NCBI GenBank assembly: GCA_002450925.1
Contig: DKAU01000081.1
Coordinates: 1 to 9,492, forward strand
Length of the DNA: 9,492 bases
Direction: 5' to 3'
Origin: Thiobacillus sp. UBA6918
Lineage (GTDB): Bacteria > Pseudomonadota > Gammaproteobacteria > Burkholderiales > Thiobacillaceae
Numbering within the stretch: the stretch's first letter is position 1; every line of letters begins with the position of its first letter. This document shows positions 1 to 6,605 of this stretch, in pieces. A program made the position numbers and the translations under genes. The notes under the pieces are model-generated. The model did no database searches. It saw nothing but the letters and a program-made list of their open reading frames with translations, and was not told the DNA's origin.

Positions 1-826
1 GCGAGCTGCCGTTCTGGAATTCGTCCCAGACAAACTTTCCGAGACCGGGGTTCTGTGCCAGCATTTCCGCCGCGACAATCACCATCCAGGCAACACCCAG
101 CGACAGGCGCATGCCGGTAACAACATATGGCAGGGTAGCCGGGAAGAGGATGCGTCTTGCCAGTTCCAGCTTGCTTAGCTTGAGCACGGAGGCGACGTTC
201 AAGTAGTCCTGCGGAATTGCTTTCACGCCGGTTGCAGTGTTCAAAATCATCGGCCAGATGCAGGTAATGAAAATCACGAAGATGGCAGACGGGTTGACTG
301 CCTTGAACACCAGCAGCCCGATCGGCAGCCAGGCCAGAGGCGAAACGGGCCGCAGAATCTGGACCAGCGGGGTGATCGCGCGCTGGATGTTGACGCTCAT
401 GCCCATCAGAAATCCCAAGGGGATGCCAACCAGAGCGGCCAGACCGAAACCGGCGCCGACGCGGCCAAGCGAGTAAAGAAGCTGCCAGCCGATGCCGAGG
501 TCATTGGGGCCATTGCTGTAGAACGGGTGCGCGAGCACTTCCTTGGCGTGTTCCCAGGTTTGCGATGGCGTTGGCAACTCCGGTGCAATTTTGGTTTGCA
601 CAAAACTCCACAGGGCCAGCACCATCAGGAAGGTAAAGAACGGGAGCAACACCCTGAGTGCGACGCGGCGATTGCGTTCGCGGTCGGGTTCTCGCTTGGC
701 TGGTTTGGCCGGTTCCTGTATTTCAGTTTCAGGGATGTTTGGGGAAGCAGTTTCCACAGACTCCGTGGGGTGGGTATCTTCCATTTTTTCTTTTGTCGAT
801 TCCAGTCTAATTACTTGTGCGTGCAT
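1..826 (-). CDS. nrtB: Nitrate ABC transporter permease NrtB (3' part off the window)
   Basis: Inner-membrane permease of a nitrate importer; it forms the channel that takes nitrate from the periplasmic binding protein at the expense of ATP. I translated 275 codons from ATG at 826 to the left edge with no stop. The N-terminus is a long polar, Glu/Pro/Lys-rich cytoplasmic tail (about residues 1-54). Hydrophobic segments follow near 55-77, 113-143, 165-195 and 235-255. The cytoplasmic EAA-type loop of binding-protein-dependent permeases lies near 199-240 (pattern VKAIPQDYLNVASVLKLSKL). The start is supported by AAAAGGAA six bases upstream (833-840). It lies 57 bp downstream of nrtA in the same direction, so the two are probably co-transcribed. 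Family recognition as NrtB rather than the taurine or sulfonate permeases SsuC/TauC rests on the nitrate-type nrtA next door and on the overall sequence character. An ATPase gene would be expected further left. Confidence 0.9.
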   Translation of the reverse strand, partial: MHAQVIRLESTKEKMEDTHPTESVETASPNIPETEIQEPAKPAKREPDRERNRRVALRVLLPFFTFLMVLALWSFVQTKIAPELPTPSQTWEHAKEVLAHPFYSNGPNDLGIGWQLLYSLGRVGAGFGLAALVGIPLGFLMGMSVNIQRAITPLVQILRPVSPLAWLPIGLLVFKAVNPSAIFVIFITCIWPMILNTATGVKAIPQDYLNVASVLKLSKLELARRILFPATLPYVVTGMRLSLGVAWMVIVAAEMLAQNPGLGKFVWDEFQNGSS

Positions 827-832
827 GATGTG

Positions 833-840
833 TTCCTTTT
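833..840 (-). promoter_or_regulatory. Ribosome binding site of nrtB
   Basis: AAAAGGAA on the minus strand ends six bases before the ATG at 826. It supports this start over the internal ATG at residue 15. Confidence 0.7.
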
Positions 841-855
841 CGTAGCCTCCGATTT

Positions 856-875
856 CCCGCCCCCAAAGGGGCGGG
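856..875 (-). other. GC-rich hairpin between nrtA and nrtB
   Basis: Perfect 8-bp stem (CCCGCCCC at 856-863, GGGGCGGG at 868-875) with a 4-base loop, beginning 8 bp past the nrtA stop codon. On the transcribed minus strand the stem is followed by AAATCGG, not a T run, so it does not look like a full intrinsic terminator. Such stems between a binding-protein gene and its permease gene often protect the upstream mRNA from 3' decay and allow the binding protein to be made in excess. That role is inferred here. Confidence 0.65.
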
Positions 876-883
876 AGGCATAC

Positions 884-2305
884 TTACTTGTTCAGCTTTG
901 CGAGTTTTTTCATGTCTACCGTGGAGTTGGAAACCTTGAAGCCCTTGATGTAATCCATCAGCTTTGCCGGGTCGTACTTCATGCCGTCGAAGAACATGTC
1001 CGGACCCATCTCGATCGGGCTGGTTGCCTGCTTCAGCGTCCAGTTCTTGTTGTGGATACCCTCCGGTTTCCAGTCGATGCTCGGCGCAGCAATGCCAAGC
1101 TCCTTGGCGGCCTGACGGTAGATGTCTGGCCTGTAGATGGAGGCTGCCGTCTTGCGAATATCCAGCGGTTTGTCGATCTGGCCCCAGCGGATCATCTGGG
1201 TGATGAACCATGCGGCATGCGACTCCCACGGGAAATTGGCGGCATAACGATAGAAGACGTTGAAGTCGGGCAGGCTGACCGGACTTTCTTCCTTGCTGTA
1301 TCGCCATGTTCCGGTCATGGAGTTGTCCACCACGTCGGTCGGCGCATTGACATAGGACTTTGCCGAGATGATCTGCACGACTTCCTTGCGGTTTTCCGGT
1401 TTGTCGGCCCAGGCAGCGGCTTCGATCAGGGCTTTGACGGCTGCCTTGTGGGTGTTGGGGTATTTCTCGGCCCACTCCTTGGTGACACCGAACACTTTCT
1501 CCGGATTGTTGTTCCAGATTTCGTAGTTGGTGATGATGGACTTGCCAATACCCATCTCCACGGCACGCTGGTTCCAGGGCTCGCCCACGCAATAGCCGAC
1601 GATGTTCTTCGACTGCAGGTTGGCCACCATCTGCGGCGGCGGAATCACGATGAGGCGAACATCCTTGTCCGGGTCGATGCCGGCCGAAGCCATCCAGTAT
1701 CGAATCTCATAGTTATGGGTCGAAACCGGGAAGACCATGGCGAATGTCATCGGCTCTTTGCCGGCCTTTTTGTCGGCATCGATCACTTTCTTCAGCGCGA
1801 TGGCTGTGGTCGGGCGCGCTTTCATGGCCGCCGGATCGGCTTCCACCATGCGCTCGTAGAGTTCATTGGAAACGGTGATGCCGTTGCCATTCAGGTCCAT
1901 TGAAAAAGCGGTGATGGTGTCCTTGGGGGTGGCGCCCACGCCCAGGGTCGCAGCAATCGGCATGCCGGCCAACATGTGCGCGCCGTCGAGCGCGCCAATC
2001 GAAACCTTGTCGCGGATGTTGGCCCAGGAGGCTTCTTTGGAAACTGAGGTGTTCAGGCCATATTTCTTGAAGAAGCCTTTTTCATGGGCGACGACGATCG
2101 TGGCGCAATCGGTGAGCGGGATGATGCCGAAGGTAACGTCGGTTTTTTCCAGGCCATCTCTCCCGCCAGCCCAGGCAGCACTGCGTACACCTGCCGGCAC
2201 CATGCTCATGAGCGCGGCAGCAGCGGAAACGCCTGCAGCTTTCTTGAGAAAGTCGCGGCGGTAACTGTCGGGTAGAAGGATCTTCTGTTCATCATGGTCA
2301 GCCAT
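884..2305 (-). CDS. nrtA: Nitrate ABC transporter substrate-binding protein NrtA
   Basis: Periplasmic or membrane-attached nitrate-binding component of the NrtABC importer, 473 residues, the usual size for this family. The N-terminus carries a twin-arginine export signal (YRRDFLKKAAG at 15-25, then an Ala-rich hydrophobic stretch to about 46). The mature part shows the NrtA/SsuA-type opening (PLTDCATIVVAHEKGFF, 63-79), a GAHMLAGMP segment (107-115) and STHNYEIRYW (195-204). Trp94, His197, Gly241 and Lys270 sit where the cyanobacterial NrtA nitrate pocket has Trp, His, Gly and Lys; this is from memory of the structure, without an alignment. The start at 2305 has GGAG nine bases upstream and leads straight into the Tat signal. 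It is the first gene of the operon with nrtB, behind a sigma-54 promoter and an attenuated leader. Sulfonate or aliphatic-nitrile binding is unlikely given the nitrate-type leader. Confidence 0.94.
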   Translation of the reverse strand: MADHDEQKILLPDSYRRDFLKKAAGVSAAAALMSMVPAGVRSAAWAGGRDGLEKTDVTFGIIPLTDCATIVVAHEKGFFKKYGLNTSVSKEASWANIRDKVSIGALDGAHMLAGMPIAATLGVGATPKDTITAFSMDLNGNGITVSNELYERMVEADPAAMKARPTTAIALKKVIDADKKAGKEPMTFAMVFPVSTHNYEIRYWMASAGIDPDKDVRLIVIPPPQMVANLQSKNIVGYCVGEPWNQRAVEMGIGKSIITNYEIWNNNPEKVFGVTKEWAEKYPNTHKAAVKALIEAAAWADKPENRKEVVQIISAKSYVNAPTDVVDNSMTGTWRYSKEESPVSLPDFNVFYRYAANFPWESHAAWFITQMIRWGQIDKPLDIRKTAASIYRPDIYRQAAKELGIAAPSIDWKPEGIHNKNWTLKQATSPIEMGPDMFFDGMKYDPAKLMDYIKGFKVSNSTVDMKKLAKLNK

Positions 2306-2314
2306 TTAATCGAG

Positions 2315-2318
2315 CTCC
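2315..2318 (-). promoter_or_regulatory. Ribosome binding site of nrtA
   Basis: GGAG on the minus strand, nine bases before the ATG at 2305 and directly after the T run of the leader terminator. Ribosome access is therefore possible only on transcripts that read through the terminator. Confidence 0.6.
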
Positions 2319-2355
2319 AAAAAAATGGCGTCTGACTCTGCAGAGTCGAGACGCC
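2319..2355 (-). terminator. Intrinsic terminator (attenuator) in the nrtA leader
   Basis: On the minus strand the outer arms GGCGTCT (2349-2355) and AGACGCC (2327-2333) pair perfectly. Inside them GACTC pairs with GAGTC around a TGCA loop (2334-2347), leaving a single bulged C (2348). The 12-bp stem is followed at once by ATTTTTTT (2319-2326). It lies inside the 5' leader, just before the nrtA ribosome binding site, so it would stop transcription before the gene unless it is prevented from folding. The 5' arm is shared with the hexaloop hairpin at 2349-2362, which makes the two folds mutually exclusive. Confidence 0.9.
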
Positions 2356-2362
2356 GTTGTCT
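2349..2362 (-). promoter_or_regulatory. ANTAR-type second hexaloop hairpin (P2, antiterminator)
   Basis: Minus-strand AGAC-AACGGC-GTCT: a short 4-bp stem closing a six-base loop with A at position 1 and G at position 4, the pattern recognised by ANTAR-domain antiterminators such as NasR and NasT. Its loop differs from that of the first hairpin (AATGGC) at only one base. Its 3' half is the 5' arm of the terminator, so folding or protein capture of this hairpin blocks termination. The stem is short, which suits a structure that needs bound protein to win over the terminator. Confidence 0.72.
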
Positions 2363-2393
2363 GTAAATGTAAAAGGAGGAACTTAATGCCGAG

Positions 2394-2411
2394 GGCTGCG
2401 CCATTGCAGCC
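2394..2411 (-). promoter_or_regulatory. ANTAR-type first hexaloop hairpin (P1) in the nrtA leader
   Basis: Minus-strand GGCTGC-AATGGC-GCAGCC: a perfect 6-bp stem with a hexaloop carrying A1 and G4. It lies only a few bases from the predicted transcription start (about 2415) and 31 bases before the second hexaloop hairpin. Paired hexaloops of this kind ahead of a terminator are the known binding site of NasR (Klebsiella nasF leader) and NasT (nas operons of pseudomonads and others). The protein itself is not encoded in this window. Confidence 0.8.
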
Positions 2412-2426
2412 TTCGATTAACAATTA

Positions 2427-2441
2427 GCAACGCCCGTGCCA
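2427..2441 (-). promoter_or_regulatory. Sigma-54 promoter of nrtAB
   Basis: Minus-strand TGGCACGGGCGTTGC matches the -24/-12 consensus TGGCAC-N5-TTGC at every defined base, with the correct GG-to-GC spacing. Transcription is predicted to begin near 2415, giving a leader of about 110 bases before nrtA. Sigma-54 polymerase requires an upstream AAA+ activator, and two NtrC-type dyads lie at the appropriate distance. Confidence 0.93.
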
Positions 2442-2519
2442 GATAGGCAAAACCCTTGAAACAAGCGGGTTTCCGAGTAAAAACAGGTTTTGAGCGGAAA
2501 TGGGAGTGCTACTGCATGG

Positions 2520-2534
2520 TGCAGCAACGGTGCA
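2520..2534 (-). promoter_or_regulatory. NtrC-type enhancer site, promoter-proximal
   Basis: TGCAGCAACGGTGCA fits the NtrC dyad (TGCACC-N5-GGTGCA type) with one mismatch in the left half and a perfect right half. The centre at 2527 is about 112 bp upstream of the predicted start, close to the -108 position of a classical glnA NtrC site. It is weaker than its neighbour at 2549-2565. Confidence 0.65.
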
Positions 2535-2548
2535 TGCAAAATGGACAA

Positions 2549-2565
2549 GGCACCGTATTGGTGCC
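2549..2565 (-). promoter_or_regulatory. NtrC-type enhancer site, promoter-distal, perfect dyad
   Basis: GGCACC-GTATT-GGTGCC is a perfect inverted repeat with the GCACC-N5-GGTGC core of NtrC operators. Its centre (2557) is about 142 bp upstream of the predicted nrtA start and 30 bp, near three helical turns, from the second site. That matches the paired, cooperative arrangement of strong NtrC enhancers. It begins 5 bp beyond the pyrR-like stop codon. Confidence 0.82.
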
Positions 2566-2570
2566 CTGAC

Positions 2571-3140
2571 TTAGCGCGAGGCAGATTCAGGTTGCAGCAG
2601 ATCTATTCTGAAGTGCTCTTCGTAAGGGGGCACGTTGCATTCGATGATGTCGGTGGGTGCAACGTCCAGGCGTACGCCAACGATATCGGTGCGTACAGGC
2701 AGCTTGGCTGCGCCTCGGTCGACCAGTACCACGGTGCGCATTTCAGCAGGCTGCTTGCGGGCCAGGTACTCCACCGCTCGCAGCATGGAGTGCCCGCGAT
2801 ACATGACATCGTCCACCACCAGCACCGTATAGCCTTCAAGAATGAGTTCGGCATGTTCGGCGTTCTCGGTCAGCCGGGTTTCGGGATAAAGCAGGGTGAG
2901 ATCGTCGGCATAGCGCTGGATTTTCAAGTCCAGGCGCATGCAATCACGCAAGCCATAAACACTGGCAAGGCGCTCGTGCAATCGGTCGGCGAGCGGCGCG
3001 CCGCGCCGGAGCACCCCGACAATGGCTATTTGCGTACGACCAACCAGGAAGCCGGCCGCCTGGTGTGCCATGCCAGTGACGATGTCGTCGAGTTGTTCGG
3101 TTGAATACAGGCAGGTGCGTAATCCGGCAGGCTTTTCCAT
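2571..3140 (-). CDS. pyrR: PyrR-like phosphoribosyltransferase
   Basis: Type I phosphoribosyltransferase resembling PyrR, the bifunctional pyrimidine regulator and uracil phosphoribosyltransferase, 189 residues (slightly long for the family). Visible features are GVLRRGAPLA (42-51, matching the PyrR substrate-loop segment), the PRPP-binding signature VLVVDDVMYRGHSM (106-119) and the PyrR-like VVLVDRGAAKLPVRTDIVG (137-155). The PRPP loop reads YRGHS where PyrR normally has YTGRT: the two acidic residues and the Gly remain but the first phosphate-binding Thr is Arg. Activity as a uracil transferase or RNA binder is therefore uncertain. No pyrimidine gene adjoins it. It runs in the same direction as nrtA but is separated by nrtA's own enhancer and promoter. 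No good Shine-Dalgarno sequence precedes the ATG at 3140, and divergent transcription from the symporter gene leaves 138 bp between the two starts. Confidence 0.8.
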   Translation of the reverse strand: MEKPAGLRTCLYSTEQLDDIVTGMAHQAAGFLVGRTQIAIVGVLRRGAPLADRLHERLASVYGLRDCMRLDLKIQRYADDLTLLYPETRLTENAEHAELILEGYTVLVVDDVMYRGHSMLRAVEYLARKQPAEMRTVVLVDRGAAKLPVRTDIVGVRLDVAPTDIIECNVPPYEEHFRIDLLQPESASR

Positions 3141-3278
3141 GAGGGTTTCGATCTTTATATATGTGTTGTATCTGATTCTAGGTGTTTCCAGGATGGATTT
3201 GTCTGTGGGAAAGCCTGGGTTCTTCGCTTATGCCATGGCTGTTAGAATCAGGACAACACCCAACTCGAAGACAGTGCC

Positions 3279-4598
3279 ATGGCAGAGAGCAAAACACACA
3301 CCCTCACTCGCCAGATCATTATCGCAATGCTTGCCGGCATTGTGCTTGGTGTTCTGATCAACCAGATTGGCGCATCGCCCTGGATGCAGACCATGATTGT
3401 GGATGGCCTGCTGCATGTCGTGGGCTCGGTCTTCGTCGCGGCTCTGAAGATGATGGTAGTGCCGTTGGTGTTTGTCTCGCTGGTGGCGGGGGGGATTTCC
3501 CTTTCCGACATCAAGTCGCTAGGCCGTATCGGCGCAAAGGCTCTGGGCCTTTATCTGGCAACGACCGCCATTGCCGTGACCATTGCGCTGATGATTGCCG
3601 GAACCGTTGGACCGGGGCAGGGGTTCGATGCGGGGCAGACAGAAGCCGTCTTCAAGGGCAAGGAAGCCCCGCCGCTGACGCAAGTTCTGATTGACATGGT
3701 GCCGACCAACCCGATTGCGGCCATGGCCGAGGGCAACATGCTGCAGATCATCGTGTTTGCCTTGCTGTTCGGTGTGGCGATCTCAATGTCCGGTTCGCGC
3801 GGCAAGCATGTGCTCAACCTGTTTTCCGATCTCGATACCGTCATCATGCACATGGTCGAGTGGATCATGCGGCTTGCACCCTTTGGCGTGTTCGCACTGA
3901 TTACCCGTACCTTTGCCAGCCAGGGCCTGGATCTGTTGTTGCCATTGGCAGCTTATTTCCTGACCCTTACCGCTGCGTTGGCCGTGCAACTGTTCGTGAC
4001 CTATCCGGTTTTACTGCGTTTCCTGGCCGCACTTAATCCGCTTGTTTTTCTTAGAAAAATGCGCGACCCGGCAACTTTCGCTTTTTCAACCGCCAGTTCA
4101 GGTGCCACCATTCCGGTCACGCTGCGCACGGTTCAATACAAGATGGGCGTCAGAAACAGCGTCAGCTCATTCACCATTCCGCTTGGCGCCACCATCAACA
4201 TGGATGGCACAGCCATGATGCAGGGCGTTGCCACGGTGTTCATCGCCAACGTGTACGGCATCGACCTGTCGATGACCGATTTTCTGCTGGTGGTGGTGAC
4301 GGCGACGCTCGCTTCGATCGGTACTGCCGCCATTCCTTCGGTCGGGCTGGTTACGCTTACCATGGTGCTGGGTCAGGTGGGGCTGCCAGTAGAAGGCATC
4401 GCGCTCATCATTGGCGTCGACCGCCTGCTCGACATGATGCGCACCACTGTCAATGTTACCGGCGACTGCGCCGTGACCTGCATTGTTGCCAAGAGCGAGA
4501 AGGCGCTGGACCAACAAGTGTTTGATGATCCGGCTGCAGGTTCGGTGGAAGATGCCACCCGGCGAGATGGCACGCCAATTACTTCTGCCGCAGAATAG
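3279..4598 (+). CDS. Dicarboxylate/amino acid:cation symporter (DAACS family)
   Basis: Inner-membrane secondary transporter of the glutamate/aspartate (GltP) and C4-dicarboxylate (DctA) group, 439 residues, full length. Diagnostic elements are the Ser-rich hairpin-1 motif SSGAT (273-277), the unwound cation-site motif NMDGT in TM7 (307-311), the hairpin-2 region near 343-360 and the TM8 motif DRLLDMMRTTVNVTGD (381-396). The residues that hold substrate and cation in the archaeal homologue are all present (Asp385, Arg388, Thr389, Asn392, Asp396). The TM8 Arg is the residue associated with acidic amino acid recognition, but DctA-type members also carry it, so the substrate cannot be decided between glutamate/aspartate and dicarboxylates. 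The C-terminal tail after about 405 is polar and probably cytoplasmic. The start lacks a strong ribosome binding site (GAAG nearby). It stands alone, divergent from pyrR. Confidence 0.93.
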   Translation: MAESKTHTLTRQIIIAMLAGIVLGVLINQIGASPWMQTMIVDGLLHVVGSVFVAALKMMVVPLVFVSLVAGGISLSDIKSLGRIGAKALGLYLATTAIAVTIALMIAGTVGPGQGFDAGQTEAVFKGKEAPPLTQVLIDMVPTNPIAAMAEGNMLQIIVFALLFGVAISMSGSRGKHVLNLFSDLDTVIMHMVEWIMRLAPFGVFALITRTFASQGLDLLLPLAAYFLTLTAALAVQLFVTYPVLLRFLAALNPLVFLRKMRDPATFAFSTASSGATIPVTLRTVQYKMGVRNSVSSFTIPLGATINMDGTAMMQGVATVFIANVYGIDLSMTDFLLVVVTATLASIGTAAIPSVGLVTLTMVLGQVGLPVEGIALIIGVDRLLDMMRTTVNVTGDCAVTCIVAKSEKALDQQVFDDPAAGSVEDATRRDGTPITSAAE

Positions 4599-4690
4599 AT
4601 TTTTTGAAGTGGTTTCAGCCAAAATGCCTGTAAAGGGGGGCTGCCACATACTGGATTTTGGCGGCAACATAACGTAGTTTGTAAATCTTC

Positions 4691-4706
4691 TCGGTATCTC
4701 TACCGA
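4691..4706. repeat. Inverted repeat upstream of the CadC-like gene
   Basis: TCGGTA-TCTC-TACCGA, a perfect 6-bp dyad with a 4-base spacer, 41 bp before the ATG at 4748 in the 149-bp gap after the symporter gene. No T run follows on either strand, so it is not a terminator. It could be an operator, perhaps for autoregulation, or a hairpin in the 5' leader. The rest of the gap shows nothing I can name. Confidence 0.45.
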
Positions 4707-4747
4707 AGTCTTGTAAGTCGGCTCAACATTCATTGAACGGGCGTGGC

Positions 4748-6469
4748 ATGAACAAGGAAGGACAAAAGGGCTTTTTGATCCATGACTGGCGGGTTTTCCC
4801 CCAGGAGGGATTGCTCGCCCGTGATAACGAGACGGTACGCCTTGAACCCAAGGCCATGGAGGTGTTGGCTTATTTGGCTTCCAGGCCGGGTGAAGTCGTC
4901 ACGCGCGAAGAACTAGAGCATGAAGTCTGGCGCGGCGCGCTGGTCGGTTACGATGCGGTGACCAACACCATCATCAAGTTGCGCAAGGCCCTGAATGACG
5001 ATGCGCGGGAGCCGCGTTTCATCGCCACCATTCCCAAAAAGGGCTACCAGCTCATTGCCCCAATTACGTATCTGAGCGCTGAAGAAGATCGCATATCCCT
5101 TTCGCCTGTCGCCACCGAGCTGGAAAAGGAACCGCAACAGGTACGCACTGCGAAGTTAGGGCAGAAGAAGTTGTTGATGGTTTCCTCAGTGGCCGTCTTG
5201 CTCATAACTGGTTTGGCATGGTTATGGCCATTGATGCCTTTCTCGACAGCATCAGTCTTGCTAACTGCAAGTCAGGGTACCGATGGGCTCCCAACGATTG
5301 TGGTACTTCCATTCGAGAATATCAGCGACGACCCAAAGCAGGACTTTCTGGCGGATGGAATTACAGAGGACATTATTACGGATTTGTCACGATTGTCGAA
5401 TTTGAGGGTGATTACCAGCGATCCCTTTCTTTCCTACAAAGGCGAGCAGCTTTCCTTTGAGAAGATCGGAACTGATCTGGGGGCAGGGTTTGTTCTAAAA
5501 GGCAGCATCCGGCGAATCGATGACGAGGTCAGGGTCAATGTGCAACTGGTCAATGCAAAAACCGGGGTTAATATCTGGGGACAACGCTACGACAGGAAAC
5601 TGACCGAGGTTTTTGTTGTTCAGGATGAGGTGACACGCAGCATCGTCAGCGCGCTCGCCATCAGGATGACTAGTCAGGAAGAAACACGGCTGGCGCAAAG
5701 AGCAACCGACAATCTCAAGGCCTATGACTTGTTTCAGGAAGGGCAGCGGATTTCCAAGGGTAGAACCAAACCGGATCAGGAACTGGCACGTGATTTGTAC
5801 CAAAAAGCCATTGAACTGGACCCAAACTATGGCCGTGCATACGGGGCCATGGCGGTTACGCTGGCTTTTGACTACCTGAGGGGATGGGCGGATGCCCCTG
5901 TCGAGAGCCTGGACCGGGCTCTGGTGCTGGCCAAGCAGGCTGTGTCGCTCGATGAATCCACCCCTCAAACCTACTGGGCGCTAGGTTTCGTCTATCTCAT
6001 GCGCAAGGAATACAAGAACGCTGAGGATGCTGCATCCCACGCAATACGCATCGCGCCGAACTATGCGGATGGTTATGGGTTGCTTGGCCTGATCAAGGCT
6101 AATGCCGGACAACCCAGACAGTCGATAGATTTCACTACCAAAGCCATGCGCCTCAACCCTTACTACACTTGGGAGTACCTGTATGCCCTTGGCATCGCCA
6201 AATACATGCTGGGTGACTATGGTTCGGCCATTACGACTCTTGAGGAAGCCCAGGAACGGAACGAAAACGAAATCAGCATAAAACTGTTTCTTGCTACCAG
6301 TTATGTCAAGGCCGGCAGACTGGATGACGCAGAATGGACGGTCATTCAGCTAAAAACCTTGAATCCGGCAATCACATTGTCAGAGACCCAAAAAACAGTT
6401 CCCGTTTCCGATCCTGTAATGAGGCAAGCGTTTCTGGGCGATCTCCGAAAAGCCGGATTGCCGGAATAG
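4748..6469 (+). CDS. CadC/ToxR-like membrane transcriptional regulator with TPR repeats
   Basis: Predicted one-component regulator that binds DNA in the cytoplasm and carries a sensory domain across the inner membrane, 573 residues. An OmpR/PhoB-type winged helix spans about 8-105 (VRLEPKAMEVLAYLASRPGE at 30-49; TNTIIKLRKAL, 72-82, as recognition helix; IPKKGYQLIAP, 95-105, as the wing). A charged linker leads to one membrane span (142-164). The outer part begins with a FlgO/TolB-N-like domain (IVVLPFENISDDPKQDFLADG at 184-204, through GSIRRIDDEVRVNVQLVNAKTG, to about 295). At least four or five TPR units follow (about 325-540). I prefer ATG at 4748, since the upstream TTG at 4733 has no ribosome binding site. 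The downstream secreted protein gene is a plausible target but has its own promoter. Proteins of this layout are common and mostly uncharacterised; the ligand is unknown. Confidence 0.88.
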   Translation: MNKEGQKGFLIHDWRVFPQEGLLARDNETVRLEPKAMEVLAYLASRPGEVVTREELEHEVWRGALVGYDAVTNTIIKLRKALNDDAREPRFIATIPKKGYQLIAPITYLSAEEDRISLSPVATELEKEPQQVRTAKLGQKKLLMVSSVAVLLITGLAWLWPLMPFSTASVLLTASQGTDGLPTIVVLPFENISDDPKQDFLADGITEDIITDLSRLSNLRVITSDPFLSYKGEQLSFEKIGTDLGAGFVLKGSIRRIDDEVRVNVQLVNAKTGVNIWGQRYDRKLTEVFVVQDEVTRSIVSALAIRMTSQEETRLAQRATDNLKAYDLFQEGQRISKGRTKPDQELARDLYQKAIELDPNYGRAYGAMAVTLAFDYLRGWADAPVESLDRALVLAKQAVSLDESTPQTYWALGFVYLMRKEYKNAEDAASHAIRIAPNYADGYGLLGLIKANAGQPRQSIDFTTKAMRLNPYYTWEYLYALGIAKYMLGDYGSAITTLEEAQERNENEISIKLFLATSYVKAGRLDDAEWTVIQLKTLNPAITLSETQKTVPVSDPVMRQAFLGDLRKAGLPE

Positions 6470-6555
6470 CGTTTGCGGCTTAACCAGGTTTTTCCAGTAA
6501 CTTGCTTCCCAACTGGGCCTTGAAACCCTCCATTAAATTCCGACGGCTATCGTTT

Positions 6556-6585
6556 TTGTCAGTGTAACCCTTTGTTTCTTATAAA
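6556..6585 (+). promoter_or_regulatory. Likely sigma-70 promoter of the secreted metalloprotease-like gene
   Basis: TTGTCA (6556-6561, five of six to consensus), an 18-bp spacer, then TATAAA (6580-6585). Transcription would start near 6592, about 100 bases before the ATG at 6691. The surrounding 221-bp gap is AT-rich relative to the genes and holds no other gene. Confidence 0.5.
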
Positions 6586-6589
6586 CATT

Positions 6590-6605
6590 AAAACCGTCTG
6601 GTTTT
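6590..6605. repeat. Inverted repeat on the predicted transcription start
   Basis: AAAACC-GTCT-GGTTTT, a perfect 6-bp dyad with a 4-base spacer, lying five bases after the -10 hexamer and covering the expected start point. That is a typical repressor position. It is not followed by a T run, so it is a poor terminator candidate. The hexamer ACCGTC inside it recurs 22 bp downstream (6615-6620). Confidence 0.5.

Noticed and set aside
527..1903. 458-codon open frame on the plus strand
   Set aside because: It lies opposite nrtB and nrtA, which are clear family members. Its product is Cys/His/Phe-rich with no recognisable domain; it is a mirror of codon bias in the real genes.
2461..2500. IHF site between the NtrC sites and the sigma-54 promoter
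   Set aside because: The stretch has some A and T runs, but no segment fits the IHF consensus on either strand without several mismatches.
2538..2565. The perfect dyad read as a terminator for the pyrR-like gene
   Set aside because: The stem is only 6 bp and is followed by TTGTCCATTTT rather than a clean T run. The GCACC-N5-GGTGC core and distance to the sigma-54 promoter fit an NtrC site better, though a dual role is not excluded.
2490..3104. 204-codon open frame on the plus strand opposite the pyrR-like gene
   Set aside because: It overlaps the phosphoribosyltransferase and the NtrC sites and shows no protein-like composition.
4167..4733. 188-codon open frame on the minus strand opposite the symporter C-terminus
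   Set aside because: The conserved TM7 and TM8 motifs of the symporter are on the other strand, and this product is His/Arg-rich without any domain.
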